In this document: positions 7,346 to 15,636 of the stretch, piece after piece
Numbering within the stretch: position 1 is the stretch's first letter
Layout of the letters: every line of letters starts with the position of its first letter
Assembly: GCA_932182025.1 (NCBI GenBank)
Contig: CAKNXK010000016.1
Location: forward strand, 1 to 33,568
Source of the DNA: an uncultured Candidatus Melainabacteria bacterium
GTDB lineage: Bacteria; Cyanobacteriota; Vampirovibrionia; Gastranaerophilales; Gastranaerophilaceae
DNA length: 33,568 nt
Direction: 5' to 3'
Notes under the pieces: generated by a model
Database searches by the model: none
Seen by the model: the letters and a program-made list of their open reading frames with translations, nothing else
What the model was told of the DNA's origin: nothing
Translations under genes and position numbers: made by a program

Positions 7346-8130
7346 GTTTTGATTTTGCCTTTCTCACGGTATAAAGTTTTAAAGATTGATTGTGAGTTTC
7401 TATAATTATTTATAGAAGCTTCTAGCGATGCGTTTATTATATAGTAAATAACAGGAACTGATATTGAAATTGTGATAATTGCAATAATGGAATGTTTAAT
7501 CACAGCTTGAAACATATTAAAACGTTTTTTTGTTATTGCAATATCGTCCTGCTCTCGAAGAATTTTATTAATAAGGTTCTTTCTTTCTTTTACTGTCAGA
7601 CTTTCGATAAAGTCTGTATTTTCCGGGTCGATATAAATAACATATTTTGAATATTTTACATTTTCATCTAAGTAATCAAGGCTATCATTATAATTTACTT
7701 GTTCTTGTACAATAGGTTTTTCGACAATATTCCCTGCTGTAAGATTTTCTATATCTCTAGGTTTTTCTGTTGCACTAAAATCAGTTTTTTCGTTTGCATC
7801 TGATGTTTGTTCTGTAGTACCTCCGTTTTTTTGTTTGTTGAGTTTTGCTTTATATTTTTTTATAAAGTTATCATCGAAACTATCATCAATATTTATTTTT
7901 GGAGTTTTTTCAACGGTTTCATTTATTACAGGTTCAGGCGCTGCCGGTTCTTCGGTTTTTTGTTGAACTTCTTCAAATAATGCTCCATCATTATTTTTTT
8001 CAGAAAAGCCTGTTGCATTTTGAGCAACCTGATTTTGGAGCTGCTCCAGAAAATCAGCTGAAATATCTTCGTTTAATGTTGCTAGTTCATTTATATCAAA
8101 TGAATCCTGATTACTATAGTTTCCCGCCAT
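7327..8130 (-). CDS. Acidic protein of unknown function with a C-terminal membrane anchor (267 aa)
   Basis: No known domain is recognised. Residues 1-150 are acidic, Asn/Gln/Glu-rich and probably disordered. Residues about 150-205 are more ordered (YVIYIDPENTDFIESLTVKERKNLI). One strong membrane segment sits at about 212-236 (SIIAIITISISVPVIYYII), leaving a tail of about 30 residues. The shape suggests a cytoplasmic domain tethered by a C-terminal anchor. Its promoter (8158-8186) faces away from the hldA-like operon. It converges on the 237-aa unknown gene, with stops overlapping (TTAG shared). Confidence 0.65.
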   Translation of the reverse strand: MAGNYSNQDSFDINELATLNEDISADFLEQLQNQVAQNATGFSEKNNDGALFEEVQQKTEEPAAPEPVINETVEKTPKINIDDSFDDNFIKKYKAKLNKQKNGGTTEQTSDANEKTDFSATEKPRDIENLTAGNIVEKPIVQEQVNYNDSLDYLDENVKYSKYVIYIDPENTDFIESLTVKERKNLINKILREQDDIAITKKRFNMFQAVIKHSIIAIITISISVPVIYYIINASLEASINNYRNSQSIFKTLYREKGKIKTTGKFN

Positions 8131-8157
8131 TTGCTCTCACTTTTTCTTTATGCTACT

Positions 8158-8186
8158 ATTATATATGATATTTTGTTTAATAGCAA
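8158..8186 (-). promoter_or_regulatory. Promoter of the 267-aa anchored protein gene
   Basis: On the minus strand: TTGCTA (8186-8181), a 17-nt spacer, TATAAT (8163-8158), then a 27-nt leader to the ATG at 8130. It lies inside the 75-bp divergent region before the hldA-like gene, whose own promoter I cannot place with confidence. Confidence 0.55.
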
Positions 8187-8205
8187 TCATAAGAGAGATG
8201 GAGAT

Positions 8206-9225
8206 ATGTTAATAGATTCAAAAAAATTATCAGACTTGATAAAAAAATTAGGAGAGGCAAAAATCCTTGTTGTAGGTGACTTAGCGCTTGATGAAATGGT
8301 ATATGGTGATACAGAAAGAATTTCAAGAGAAGCGCCTGTTCTAATTTTGCAACATACTCATACAAAATTTATATTAGGCGGAGCTTCAAATGCTGCGCAT
8401 AACGTTTCTTCTATTAATGGTGGAAAAGTAAGCGTTATTGGTGTTGTTGGAGATGATTATCAAGCACAGGATTTGAAAAATGCTTTTAATGAAGCAGGAA
8501 TTGATTGTTCATCTTTGATTACTGATTGCAGCCGCAAGACAATAACAAAAACACGTATCTCCGGTTCTTGTTCTCATTCTATAACTCAACAAATTGTTAG
8601 GGTTGACAGACAGACTAATGCTCCAATTTCAAAAGAAACAGAAGAAAAAATTATAGAAAAAGTAATAAAATTGATTCCTGAGCATGATGCTGTAATCCTT
8701 TCTGATTATCATATAGGAACTCTTTCTGATAATATAATCAGAGCAGTTATTGATACTGCTAAGAAGTATTCCAAGAAGGTTATTGTTGATGCTCAAAAAG
8801 ATTTAAACAGATATAAAGGTGTTTATTCCATGACTCCGAACCTGCCTGATACACAAAAACATGTTGGGTTTTATTTAAGAAATAAAGAAGATTTTATAAA
8901 AGCCGGAGCGAAACTTATTGATGATACAGGAGCTGAAAATGTTTTAATAACTTGTGGTTCAGAAGGTATGGTAGTTGTAGGACAAAATAATAAATATACC
9001 CATATTCCTGTATTTAATAAATCCAGAGTTTTTGATGTAACCGGAGCCGGTGATACTGTTACAGCAACATATACACTTGCATTAGCTGTTGGAGCTGAGC
9101 CAGTTTATGCTGCGATTATCGGTAATATAGCAGCGGGAATTGTTATTAAACAGTTTGGATGCGCTACAACTAATATAGAAGAAATCTTATCAGCAATGCC
9201 TGAAAATATTGAAGTGGAGGAATAA
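8206..9225 (+). CDS. hldA: D-glycero-beta-D-manno-heptose-7-phosphate kinase (HldA/RfaE domain I, PfkB family)
   Basis: It phosphorylates D-glycero-D-manno-heptose 7-phosphate on the way to ADP-heptose for LPS inner core. The sequence shows a PfkB fold: ILVVGDLALDEMVYGD at the start, FILGGASNAAHNV, the RVDRQTNAPI stretch typical of RfaE, and the anion-hole and catalytic motif VTGAGDTVTAT with Asp283. I chose the ATG at 8206 (339 aa): GAGATGGAG lies just upstream and homology begins there, while the 25 extra codons back to 8131 look like non-coding leader. The cytidylyl/adenylyltransferase domain of HldE is missing, so that step must be encoded elsewhere. First gene of a five-gene operon. Confidence 0.88.
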   Translation: MLIDSKKLSDLIKKLGEAKILVVGDLALDEMVYGDTERISREAPVLILQHTHTKFILGGASNAAHNVSSINGGKVSVIGVVGDDYQAQDLKNAFNEAGIDCSSLITDCSRKTITKTRISGSCSHSITQQIVRVDRQTNAPISKETEEKIIEKVIKLIPEHDAVILSDYHIGTLSDNIIRAVIDTAKKYSKKVIVDAQKDLNRYKGVYSMTPNLPDTQKHVGFYLRNKEDFIKAGAKLIDDTGAENVLITCGSEGMVVVGQNNKYTHIPVFNKSRVFDVTGAGDTVTATYTLALAVGAEPVYAAIIGNIAAGIVIKQFGCATTNIEEILSAMPENIEVEE

Positions 9226-9231
9226 TTATAT

Positions 9232-9756
9232 ATGAAAAAACTAGGTCTTGTAGATTTAATAATAATCGCAGGTGTGATTATTGCTCTTGCAGTGGGTGTT
9301 TATACCGCTAAGCATTTTAGACAAACTGCTGATAAACAAATTGAAGCAACTTCGCCTATAACTTTTCAGGTCTTCTTGAGAGGTGTTACTGTAACCGGCG
9401 AAGAGTTTCCTATTAAGCCTGATAACAAAACTTTTATTACTATTAGAAATGTTCCTTATACAGAACTTAATGTTGTAGATGTTAAATCTGAGCCAAGACA
9501 GACATTTGCACCAATGGCTAAAAATGTTCTTGTTCCAGATCCTGCACAACCTTCTATTTTTGATGCTGTGGTAACTATTACTGATACAGCTAAAATAACA
9601 AAAGATGGTGCTGTTGTTGGCGGTAATAAAATTAAAATGGGGCTTCCTGTAACGTTGGAAGGCGAAAAATATAAATTTAATGGAACGATTTCTGATGTTC
9701 GTGTTGTTTCTGAAGAAACGGTTGAAGATGCAGGCGAAAATAATCAGGTAGGGTAG
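9232..9756 (+). CDS. DUF4330-type membrane-anchored protein (174 aa)
   Basis: One N-terminal membrane segment (about residues 5-25, LVDLIIIAGVIIALAVGVY) is followed by a beta-rich outside domain with the pattern KIKMGLPVTLEGEKYKFNG near the end. This fits DUF4330, a family known in cyanobacteria and Firmicutes with no assigned function. GGAGG is placed 11 nt before the ATG, within the end of the hldA-like gene; the intergenic gap is 6 nt. Its place between a heptose kinase and an O-antigen ligase-like gene suggests envelope polysaccharide work, which is inference. The family call is moderately sure. Confidence 0.7.
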   Translation: MKKLGLVDLIIIAGVIIALAVGVYTAKHFRQTADKQIEATSPITFQVFLRGVTVTGEEFPIKPDNKTFITIRNVPYTELNVVDVKSEPRQTFAPMAKNVLVPDPAQPSIFDAVVTITDTAKITKDGAVVGGNKIKMGLPVTLEGEKYKFNGTISDVRVVSEETVEDAGENNQVG

Positions 9757-9762
9757 GTATAA

Positions 9763-11079
9763 ATGCTGATTAACGCCCTGTTGGGAAAAATGCAATCTGT
9801 TTTACAACCTGTTTATGACAAAAGCGTTGTATTGCAAAAAATTGACTGGCTTATATTTGCGAATATATTGTTCGTAATATTTTCGTCTGCTTTTTCGCAA
9901 TCTGATAATATCGGATATTTTGCAATATTTGCTATGATATTGACCGGCGTAAAATTGTTAACCAAATCGGGCTTGCGTTTTGAACTTACAACTGCAGAAA
10001 AGTTTTTATTAATTTATTTTTTGATAGTTGTAATAAGTGTAGCCGGTTCATCATTGTTTTATTTGAGCTTGAAAGGCTTTTTTAAAACTTTTATTTATCT
10101 TGGATTCTATGTTTCTTTTGTTCACTATATTAAAGACAATAGAAGCAAAATAAAATATATTTTAATTGCAATGGCTATGGCTGTTGTTGGCGAGTCGATA
10201 ATTGCTTTAAAACAAAACTTTTTATCTGTTTCAGAAATTTCAGGTTGGCAAGATATGTCAAGATTGAACCCGGAAGAAGTTATGACAAGGGTTTACGGTT
10301 CACTTAAACCTTATAACCCCAATCTTTTTGGCGGATACATGCTTGCAGCTTTGCCATCAACTTTGGTTTTGGTATATTTGCCCCTTTTGAATAAACATTA
10401 TAAAACTGCACTATTTGGTGTAGGTTGTTTTGTTCTTGCTGCTGTTTCAATTGTTTTGACTGGCTGTCGAGGAGCATATATTGGTCTGTTTTTAGAATTT
10501 GTTTTGTTGGCACTTTTAACATACAGGTTTTTAAAACCTGAATTCAAAAAGCTATTTATGACTCTTGCTGCGGCTTTTAGTGCGTTTGTGTTTATGGTAA
10601 TTGTTTCAACAGCTTCTCTTAGAGCAAGGATTTTTTCTATTTTTGCTATGAGAAGTGATAGTTCGAATTCTTTCAGGTTTAATGTTTATAATTCTTGTAT
10701 TGATATGTTCAAAGACAATTGGCTGCTTGGAATTGGGGTTGGAAACCAAAATTTCCGAGAAATTTACGGGCTTTATATGAAAACGGGCTTTGATGCGTTA
10801 AGTGCATACAATATTTATCTTGAAACAGCTGTAGAAAGCGGTGTTTTTGCTTTATTAGCATTTTTGACTTTTATTGTTTTAAATATAAAAGCTGCTATAA
10901 AATATATTTTAATACGTAAGAATGCAAATGTAATATATCTTGCAATTGCATTAATTTCATTAATAGGAATCTTAATCCATGGTTTTGTAGATACAGTATT
11001 TTTTAGACCGCAGATACAATTTGTATTTTGGATGATGATTGGGATAATTAGGGTAATAACTAATGCAAAAAAGAATTGA
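9763..11079 (+). CDS. O-antigen ligase/IctB-like polytopic membrane protein (438 aa)
   Basis: A highly hydrophobic protein with about 10-12 membrane segments and the Wzy_C/O-antigen-ligase pattern: YNPNLFGGYM near residue 185, LTGCRGAYIGL near 228, and the large outside loop with FRFNVYNSC and LLGIGVGNQNF before AYNIYLETAVESG. Such proteins join undecaprenyl-linked glycans to lipid A-core. The closest look is to the cyanobacterial branch named IctB, once proposed as a bicarbonate transporter but belonging to this superfamily. Six nt separate it from the DUF4330 gene, and its 3' end overlaps ligA by 17 nt. Glycan ligase is preferred to transporter because of the hldA-like neighbour. Confidence 0.82.
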   Translation: MLINALLGKMQSVLQPVYDKSVVLQKIDWLIFANILFVIFSSAFSQSDNIGYFAIFAMILTGVKLLTKSGLRFELTTAEKFLLIYFLIVVISVAGSSLFYLSLKGFFKTFIYLGFYVSFVHYIKDNRSKIKYILIAMAMAVVGESIIALKQNFLSVSEISGWQDMSRLNPEEVMTRVYGSLKPYNPNLFGGYMLAALPSTLVLVYLPLLNKHYKTALFGVGCFVLAAVSIVLTGCRGAYIGLFLEFVLLALLTYRFLKPEFKKLFMTLAAAFSAFVFMVIVSTASLRARIFSIFAMRSDSSNSFRFNVYNSCIDMFKDNWLLGIGVGNQNFREIYGLYMKTGFDALSAYNIYLETAVESGVFALLAFLTFIVLNIKAAIKYILIRKNANVIYLAIALISLIGILIHGFVDTVFFRPQIQFVFWMMIGIIRVITNAKKN

Positions 11080-13042
11080 CTTTTTAAAAGATGAACTAAA
11101 TAAATATGCATACAATTATTATGTATTGGACAATCCTCTTATAAGTGATTTTGAGTATGATAATTTATTCAATGAGCTTAAAGAGCTGGAGGAAAAATAT
11201 CCTGAGCTTATAACTCCTGATAGTCCGACTCAAAGAGTTGGCGGAATTAGTTCAGGTTTTGAGGAACATAAACATAAATATCGTTTGTACAGCCTTGATA
11301 ATACTTATAACGAGGAAGAATTACGCAAATGGTATGAACGCATACAAAAAGAATTCTCAAAAAAAGTTGAACTTGTCTGTGAATTAAAAATCGATGGTCT
11401 TGCTATTGCTTTAACTTACAAAAACGGTTTGTTTACAACAGGTGTAACCCGTGGTGACGGAATAATCGGGGAAAATATTACCCAAAACCTTAAAACAATT
11501 AAAGCAATACCTTTGAAACTTTTTGAAGATGCCGATGTTGAGGTTAGGGGCGAAATTTATATGCCAAAAACTTCATTTGAAAAACTCAATGAAGAAAGTC
11601 TTGCGAGTGGGGAAAAGGTTTTTGCAAACCCACGTAATGCTGCAGCTGGTTCGTTAAGACAGTTGGATAGTACCATAACTGCTAAGCGTGATTTATCAAT
11701 GTTTACTTATACGGCAATAATTGAAAAAGCCAAAGAACAACCGCTTACGCATTGGGATGCCATTCAATATATCAAAAAACTCGGGTTTAAGACTAATCCG
11801 AATATCAGACTTGTTGATGATATAGAAGGTGCTATTCAATTCTGTAAAGACTGGGAAACAAAGCGTTTTGATTTAGATTATGCAACAGATGGTGTTGTTA
11901 TAAAAGTTAATAGACTTGATTATCAAACTGAATTAGGCTTTACTTCTCGTGCTCCAAAATGGGCAACAGCCTTTAAGTTCCCGCCGGAAGAGATTACAAC
12001 AATACTTATGGATATTGAACTCGGAGTTGGGAAAACAGGTGCAGTTACCCCTGTTGCAATATTAGAACCTGTAAATCTTGCAGGAAGTGTGGTTTCACGT
12101 GCCAGCCTTCATAACTTTGATGAAATCAAGCGTCTTGATGTAAGAATTGGAGACAGAGTTTTAATCAAAAAAGCAGCAGAAATTATTCCAAAAGTAATAA
12201 AATCTGTGGACTCTCCTGAGCACAATGAGTTGTCTGTGTATCAAGTGCCGGATAAGTGTCCAAACTGCAATTCTCCTTTGGTAGAAAGAGAGGGTGAAGT
12301 CAATTTGTATTGTGCAAATCTCGATTGTCCATCTGTTGCGAAAGCCCGCTTAGAATACTGGGTTTCAAAAGAAGCTATGGATATCGATTTTATCGGACCT
12401 TCCGTTATTGAAAAATTGTTTGCACTTGGGCTAGTAAAATGTCCTGTTGATTTTTATAAATTAACTTATGAAGACTTTTTGAAGCTGGATTTGGTTAAGG
12501 AAAAATCTGCAACGAATATGTATAATTCTATTCAGGATAGTAAATCCAGACCGCTTTCAAGATTTGTTACAGCTTTATCCATAAGACATGTGGGTAAAGA
12601 AACAGCGGAGCTTTTAACAAATGAACTTCCGACAATTGATGATTTAAAATCTGCGTCGGTTGAACAACTTGCGGGTATAGAAGGGATTGGAGAAAAGATT
12701 GCTCTAAGTATTTATGAATTTTTCCATGATGAAAAAAATCTTCAAATGATAGAAGATTTTCAGTCTTTGGGATTTGAATTTAAGCCTCTTAATATAAACA
12801 AAACCGATGAACTTGCAGGAAAAACATTTGTTTTAACCGGAACGTTACAAAACATGACAAGAGACGAAGCTGGTGATAAAATAAAATTAAGAGGAGGAAA
12901 AACATCGTCTTCTGTTTCAAAAAACACCTCTTATGTAGTAGCTGGTGCTAATCCGGGTTCAAAATTAGATAAAGCTGAAAAATTAGGTGTTATAATATTG
13001 AGTGAAGATGAGTTCCTAGAATTAATAGGTGAGAATAGATGA
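11063..13042 (+). CDS. ligA: NAD+-dependent DNA ligase
   Basis: 659 aa, normal length, with all domains. The Ia domain is at the N-terminus. The adenylation domain has the catalytic Lys109 in ELKIDG, plus GEIYMP and DGVVIKVN. The OB fold follows. A Cys4 zinc finger uses C399, C402, C417 and C422. Then come helix-hairpin-helix repeats (GIEGIGEKIALSIYEFF) and a C-terminal BRCT domain (LAGKTFVLTGTLQNMTRDEA to the end). It seals nicks in replication and repair in the cytoplasm. Its start lies 17 nt inside the upstream ligase-like gene, so translation is probably coupled. The next gene overlaps its stop by 4 nt. Confidence 0.98.
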   Translation: MQKRIDFLKDELNKYAYNYYVLDNPLISDFEYDNLFNELKELEEKYPELITPDSPTQRVGGISSGFEEHKHKYRLYSLDNTYNEEELRKWYERIQKEFSKKVELVCELKIDGLAIALTYKNGLFTTGVTRGDGIIGENITQNLKTIKAIPLKLFEDADVEVRGEIYMPKTSFEKLNEESLASGEKVFANPRNAAAGSLRQLDSTITAKRDLSMFTYTAIIEKAKEQPLTHWDAIQYIKKLGFKTNPNIRLVDDIEGAIQFCKDWETKRFDLDYATDGVVIKVNRLDYQTELGFTSRAPKWATAFKFPPEEITTILMDIELGVGKTGAVTPVAILEPVNLAGSVVSRASLHNFDEIKRLDVRIGDRVLIKKAAEIIPKVIKSVDSPEHNELSVYQVPDKCPNCNSPLVEREGEVNLYCANLDCPSVAKARLEYWVSKEAMDIDFIGPSVIEKLFALGLVKCPVDFYKLTYEDFLKLDLVKEKSATNMYNSIQDSKSRPLSRFVTALSIRHVGKETAELLTNELPTIDDLKSASVEQLAGIEGIGEKIALSIYEFFHDEKNLQMIEDFQSLGFEFKPLNINKTDELAGKTFVLTGTLQNMTRDEAGDKIKLRGGKTSSSVSKNTSYVVAGANPGSKLDKAEKLGVIILSEDEFLELIGENR

Positions 13043-13446
13043 AGAAAAATTTGAATATAATTAAGATAAATGGGTTGAGAGGATTATTATTTGCAGGCAT
13101 GGTTGTTACTTGTTTAGCTGCAGGTTTTATTGCTTTTCCCGGCTATGTAGCTATGCATCTCTGGAACTATATAACAGCATCATTTGTTATTCCACAAATT
13201 GGTTTGTTTCAAGGAGTTCTTCTTTGGGGGATTATAGTTGCTTCATACTTTATATTTAGAAAAAATAAAGTTGTTGTTTGTATAAAAACACCTCAAGGTT
13301 TATCAGAAGAAGAGTTGAAAGAAGTTTTTGCTGATATGAAGAAACAATCACAAGAAGACCCTATCTTAAAAGCTATGTTAAAAGCTCGTGAAGCTGAATT
13401 GAAAATTCAAAAACAGGACGAGCAAGAGTCTCAAAGCAGTAAATAA
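13039..13446 (+). CDS. Small membrane protein of unknown function (135 aa)
   Basis: Two membrane segments (about residues 13-37 and 52-72, GVLLWGIIVASYFIF) are followed by a charged, helical cytoplasmic tail rich in Glu, Lys and Gln (about 85-135) that could form a coiled coil. I recognise no family. The ATG overlaps the ligA stop (ATGA), so it is the last gene of the 8206-13446 operon and translationally coupled. Its stop is 2 nt from the stop of the convergent small Cys protein, with no visible terminator between. Confidence 0.7.
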   Translation: MKKNLNIIKINGLRGLLFAGMVVTCLAAGFIAFPGYVAMHLWNYITASFVIPQIGLFQGVLLWGIIVASYFIFRKNKVVVCIKTPQGLSEEELKEVFADMKKQSQEDPILKAMLKAREAELKIQKQDEQESQSSK

Positions 13447-13448
13447 GA

Positions 13449-13652
13449 TTAGCCTCTTGTATTTGTATTTTCAAAAATCATTCTGCTCTGGCTTAATGCA
13501 AGCATTCTAAGTGAGCATTCTCCTTCTGTACGAGAAAGAACCCCGATTGATGAAAGTCTTGCTGTAACAAATTCGTTTAAGTCATCAGGTTTAATGAAGA
13601 GCGGACAAGAATCATTACATTCTCTTCCTGCAGTGAAAGGACAAGTCTTCAT
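13449..13652 (-). CDS. Small four-cysteine protein of unknown function (67 aa)
   Basis: The N-terminus has CPFTAGRECNDSCPLF with C4, C12 and C16, and a fourth Cys at 46 in GECSLRML. The spacing looks like a metal site (zinc or iron-sulfur), but no family is assigned and the metal is inference. It is the last gene of the leftward operon: its ATG shares one base with the transketolase stop (TAATG), the classic arrangement for coupled translation. That overlap is the best evidence that this short gene is real. Confidence 0.65.
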   Translation of the reverse strand: MKTCPFTAGRECNDSCPLFIKPDDLNEFVTARLSSIGVLSRTEGECSLRMLALSQSRMIFENTNTRG

Positions 13653-14464
13653 TACTTAAGTTCCTCTAATGCAAGTGCTAATTGTTCATCGTTAGGAGCC
13701 TTACCATGCCAGCCTGCATTGTTTTCCATAAACGAAACACCTTTTCCTTTTATAGTATTTGCAACGATTGCACAAGGTTTTGTTGATTTTTTTGCTTGCT
13801 CTACAGCTTCATAAATCTGGTTCAAATCATGACCGTCTATTTCTATTACATCCCAACCAAAAGCTTTAATTTTAGCAGCTGCGTCTCCAATAGACATTAC
13901 ATCTTCTGTGCATCCGTCGATTTGAAGTTTATTACGATCAATTATTGCGATTAGATTATCAAGATTTCTATGTGCTGCTTGCATAAAAGCTTCCCAATTA
14001 GAACCTTCTTGCAATTCGCCATCACCCATATAAACAACAACTTTTGCAGGATTTTTGTCAAGTTTTAAACCTAAGGCTATTCCACAGCCTAAAGAAAGCC
14101 CTTGTCCCAATGAGCCTGTAGAAGCTTCGACTCCTTTAACATAACCGCGAGAAGGGTGTCCTTGAAGCTTTGAACCTATTTTTCTGAATGTCATCAAGTC
14201 TTCTTCGGGAAACATTCCATGTTGTGCAAGTATCGAATATAAAAGCGGAGAAGCGTGTCCTTTTGAAAGGATGAATCTATCTCTGTTCTCGTTCCAATCA
14301 GTTGGAATATTTAAACATTTTTCATATAGAACTGTTAAGATATCTGCACCTGATAGTGAACCTCCCGGATGTCCGGACTTAGCTGCATGAACCATTTTGA
14401 CAATGTTTCTTCTTACATTTTTAGCTGACGCTTCCAATTTTTCAATTTCTTGATTATTTAACAT
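13652..14464 (-). CDS. Transketolase, N-terminal (TPP-binding) subunit
   Basis: 270 aa, the size of the N-terminal half in split transketolases. It has SGHPGGSLSGADIL near 30-43, LSKGHASP (67-73), the ring of residues around GSLGQGLS, and the TPP motif GDGELQEGSNWEA from 147, with N173 in DRNKLQIDG completing the Mg/TPP site. It moves two-carbon units between sugar phosphates in the pentose phosphate pathway. The C-terminal (pyrimidine-binding) partner usually sits next to it but is absent from this window; the next gene is a small Cys protein instead. Its start overlaps the upstream glycosyltransferase gene by 11 nt. Confidence 0.9.
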   Translation of the reverse strand: MLNNQEIEKLEASAKNVRRNIVKMVHAAKSGHPGGSLSGADILTVLYEKCLNIPTDWNENRDRFILSKGHASPLLYSILAQHGMFPEEDLMTFRKIGSKLQGHPSRGYVKGVEASTGSLGQGLSLGCGIALGLKLDKNPAKVVVYMGDGELQEGSNWEAFMQAAHRNLDNLIAIIDRNKLQIDGCTEDVMSIGDAAAKIKAFGWDVIEIDGHDLNQIYEAVEQAKKSTKPCAIVANTIKGKGVSFMENNAGWHGKAPNDEQLALALEELK

Positions 14465-15173
14465 ATCTATCCCTCATTGATTTTAAAATAAACAACGGTA
14501 GTGTTGGAAAAATTCTTTTTATTCTTTCCGGCTGGCATGCTGTTCTATACAGCCACTCTAAGCCAAGAATCTGGTAAATTCTGGGTGCTCTTTTAACCGC
14601 GCCTGACCAAACATCAAGGCTTCCGCCAATACCTACCATTAAAGCAGGTTTTAAAACTTTTTTTGCATTATAAATAAACTGTTCTTGTCTGGGTGAGCCC
14701 ATTGCTACAAGAATTAGTTTTGGTGATTTTGCATTAATTTCATTATAAATTTCTTCGTCATCCGAAAAATATCCATTATGGTAATAAATAATATTTAAAC
14801 CACTGATTTTTTCCGTAAGATTTTCAATAGCTTTAGTAATAATGTCTTCTTTTGCGCCTATTATAGCGACTGGAATATTATTTATTGCTGCTTTTTCAAG
14901 AAGTTTATATGCAAAATCAATACCCGGTATTCTATCAACATTATGACCATTGATTTTTAGAGCAATTTTTACGCCAACTCCATCAGGAATAACCATTTCA
15001 GCTTCTTTTACTATGTTTGAAAACTCATTATCTTTGGAGGAATATTCAAACATCTCAGGATTAATGGTAACAACTTGTGAAACCTTCTGACCGTCAATAA
15101 GCTCTTTTGCTTTGTTTACAGCTTCATCAAAACTGTATGTATCAATATTAAAACCTAGTAATTCTACACTCAT
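14454..15173 (-). CDS. WecB/TagA/CpsF-family glycosyltransferase (GT26)
   Basis: 239 aa from the start chosen here. Family motifs: LLGFNIDTYSFDEAV at the N-terminus, INPEMF, PDGVGVKIALK, RIPGIDFAYKLLE, VAMGSPRQEQFI and GIGGSLDVWSGAVKRAP. It adds an N-acetylmannosamine-type sugar to a lipid-linked precursor in cell-surface glycan synthesis; the exact donor is unknown. I start it at the ATG at 15173 rather than the TTG 54 nt upstream. That TTG has no ribosome site, the family homology begins at this ATG, and a consensus -10 box lies exactly 6 nt before it, implying a leaderless message. First gene of the leftward operon. Confidence 0.87.
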   Translation of the reverse strand: MSVELLGFNIDTYSFDEAVNKAKELIDGQKVSQVVTINPEMFEYSSKDNEFSNIVKEAEMVIPDGVGVKIALKINGHNVDRIPGIDFAYKLLEKAAINNIPVAIIGAKEDIITKAIENLTEKISGLNIIYYHNGYFSDDEEIYNEINAKSPKLILVAMGSPRQEQFIYNAKKVLKPALMVGIGGSLDVWSGAVKRAPRIYQILGLEWLYRTACQPERIKRIFPTLPLFILKSMRDRYVK

Positions 15174-15179
15174 AATTTT

Positions 15180-15207
15180 ATTATACTTGAAAGGGGCAAA
15201 TATACAA
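15180..15207 (-). promoter_or_regulatory. Promoter of the WecB/TagA operon (leaderless)
   Basis: On the minus strand: TTGTAT (15207-15202), 16-nt spacer, TATAAT (15185-15180), then AAAATT and the ATG at 15173. The expected transcription start is the A of the start codon. Confidence 0.65.
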
Positions 15208-15216
15208 AGGGGTATA

Positions 15217-15245
15217 TTGCTTAACAAAAAAATCTATGCTTTAAT
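15217..15245 (+). promoter_or_regulatory. Promoter of the secreted Lys/Gln-rich protein gene
   Basis: TTGCTT (15217-15222), 17-nt spacer, TTTAAT (15240-15245). It is divergent from the WecB/TagA promoter; the two -35 boxes are 9 bp apart. The leader holds AAGGAAAGGAG. Confidence 0.5.
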
Positions 15246-15272
15246 TTCTTTATAAGGAAAGGAGTTTTGATT

Positions 15273-15587
15273 ATGAAAAAATTATTATCTTTATTTGCAA
15301 TTGTTGCTATTTCGGCTTCTTTGGCTGCAAGTGCTGCTGAGTCACAACTACAAAACTATGTAAACAAAAAACTTGAACCTGCAGTCAAGAAAGAGCAGGA
15401 ATACAAAGCAAAACAAGCTGCTCAGCAAAAAGCTAATGAGCAAAAAAGAGCTGAATTTCAAAAAAAACAAGAAGCTGACAGAGCTGCTTTAGAAAAAGCT
15501 AAAAAAGATGCTCAAGCAAGACAACAGGCAAGAAAAGATGCTTTACAAGCAGAAAAAGATTATATTAATTCTTTTAAAAAGAAATAA
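15273..15587 (+). CDS. Secreted Lys/Gln/Ala-rich helical protein (104 aa)
   Basis: A clear signal peptide (MKKLLSLFAIVAISASLAASA, cleavage expected near AAE) precedes about 80 residues that are almost all Lys, Gln, Ala, Glu, Arg and Asp. They should form one long charged helix or coiled coil in the periplasm. No family is recognised. The start is taken at the ATG (15273), because the strong ribosome site AAGGAAAGGAG is 8 nt away from it but only 2 nt from the upstream TTG at 15267. The gene is monocistronic with its own promoter and terminator. Low complexity makes any homology search unreliable. Confidence 0.75.
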   Translation: MKKLLSLFAIVAISASLAASAAESQLQNYVNKKLEPAVKKEQEYKAKQAAQQKANEQKRAEFQKKQEADRAALEKAKKDAQARQQARKDALQAEKDYINSFKKK

Positions 15588-15593
15588 CCTCAT

Positions 15594-15620
15594 AAGGAAG
15601 GCTAAAAGCCTTCCTTTTTT
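15594..15620 (+). terminator. Rho-independent terminator
   Basis: A perfect 10-bp stem, AAGGAAGGCT (15594-15603) and AGCCTTCCTT (15607-15616), with a 3-base loop and six T in total at the end. The purB -10 region begins 2 nt after the T-run. Confidence 0.92.
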
Positions 15621-15621
15621 G

Positions 15622-15630
15622 TGATATAAT
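15622..15630 (+). promoter_or_regulatory. Extended -10 promoter of purB (leaderless)
   Basis: TGATATAAT is a textbook extended -10 (TGn-TATAAT). The place where a -35 box would fall is inside the preceding terminator and shows no match. Six nt (TTGCTT) separate it from the ATG at 15637, so transcription should start at the start codon. Confidence 0.65.
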
Positions 15631-15636
15631 TTGCTT

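Noticed and set aside
8131..8205. 25-codon N-terminal extension of the heptose-7-P kinase
   Set aside because: It overlaps the divergent promoter region, adds hydrophobic residues not seen in the family, and the ATG at 8206 has its own ribosome site.
9256..9795. 179-codon open frame on the minus strand, antisense to the DUF4330 gene
   Set aside because: It has no ribosome site, a composition rich in Asn, Ile, Phe, Cys and Arg typical of antisense frames, and no domain; the opposite strand carries a well-formed gene in an operon.
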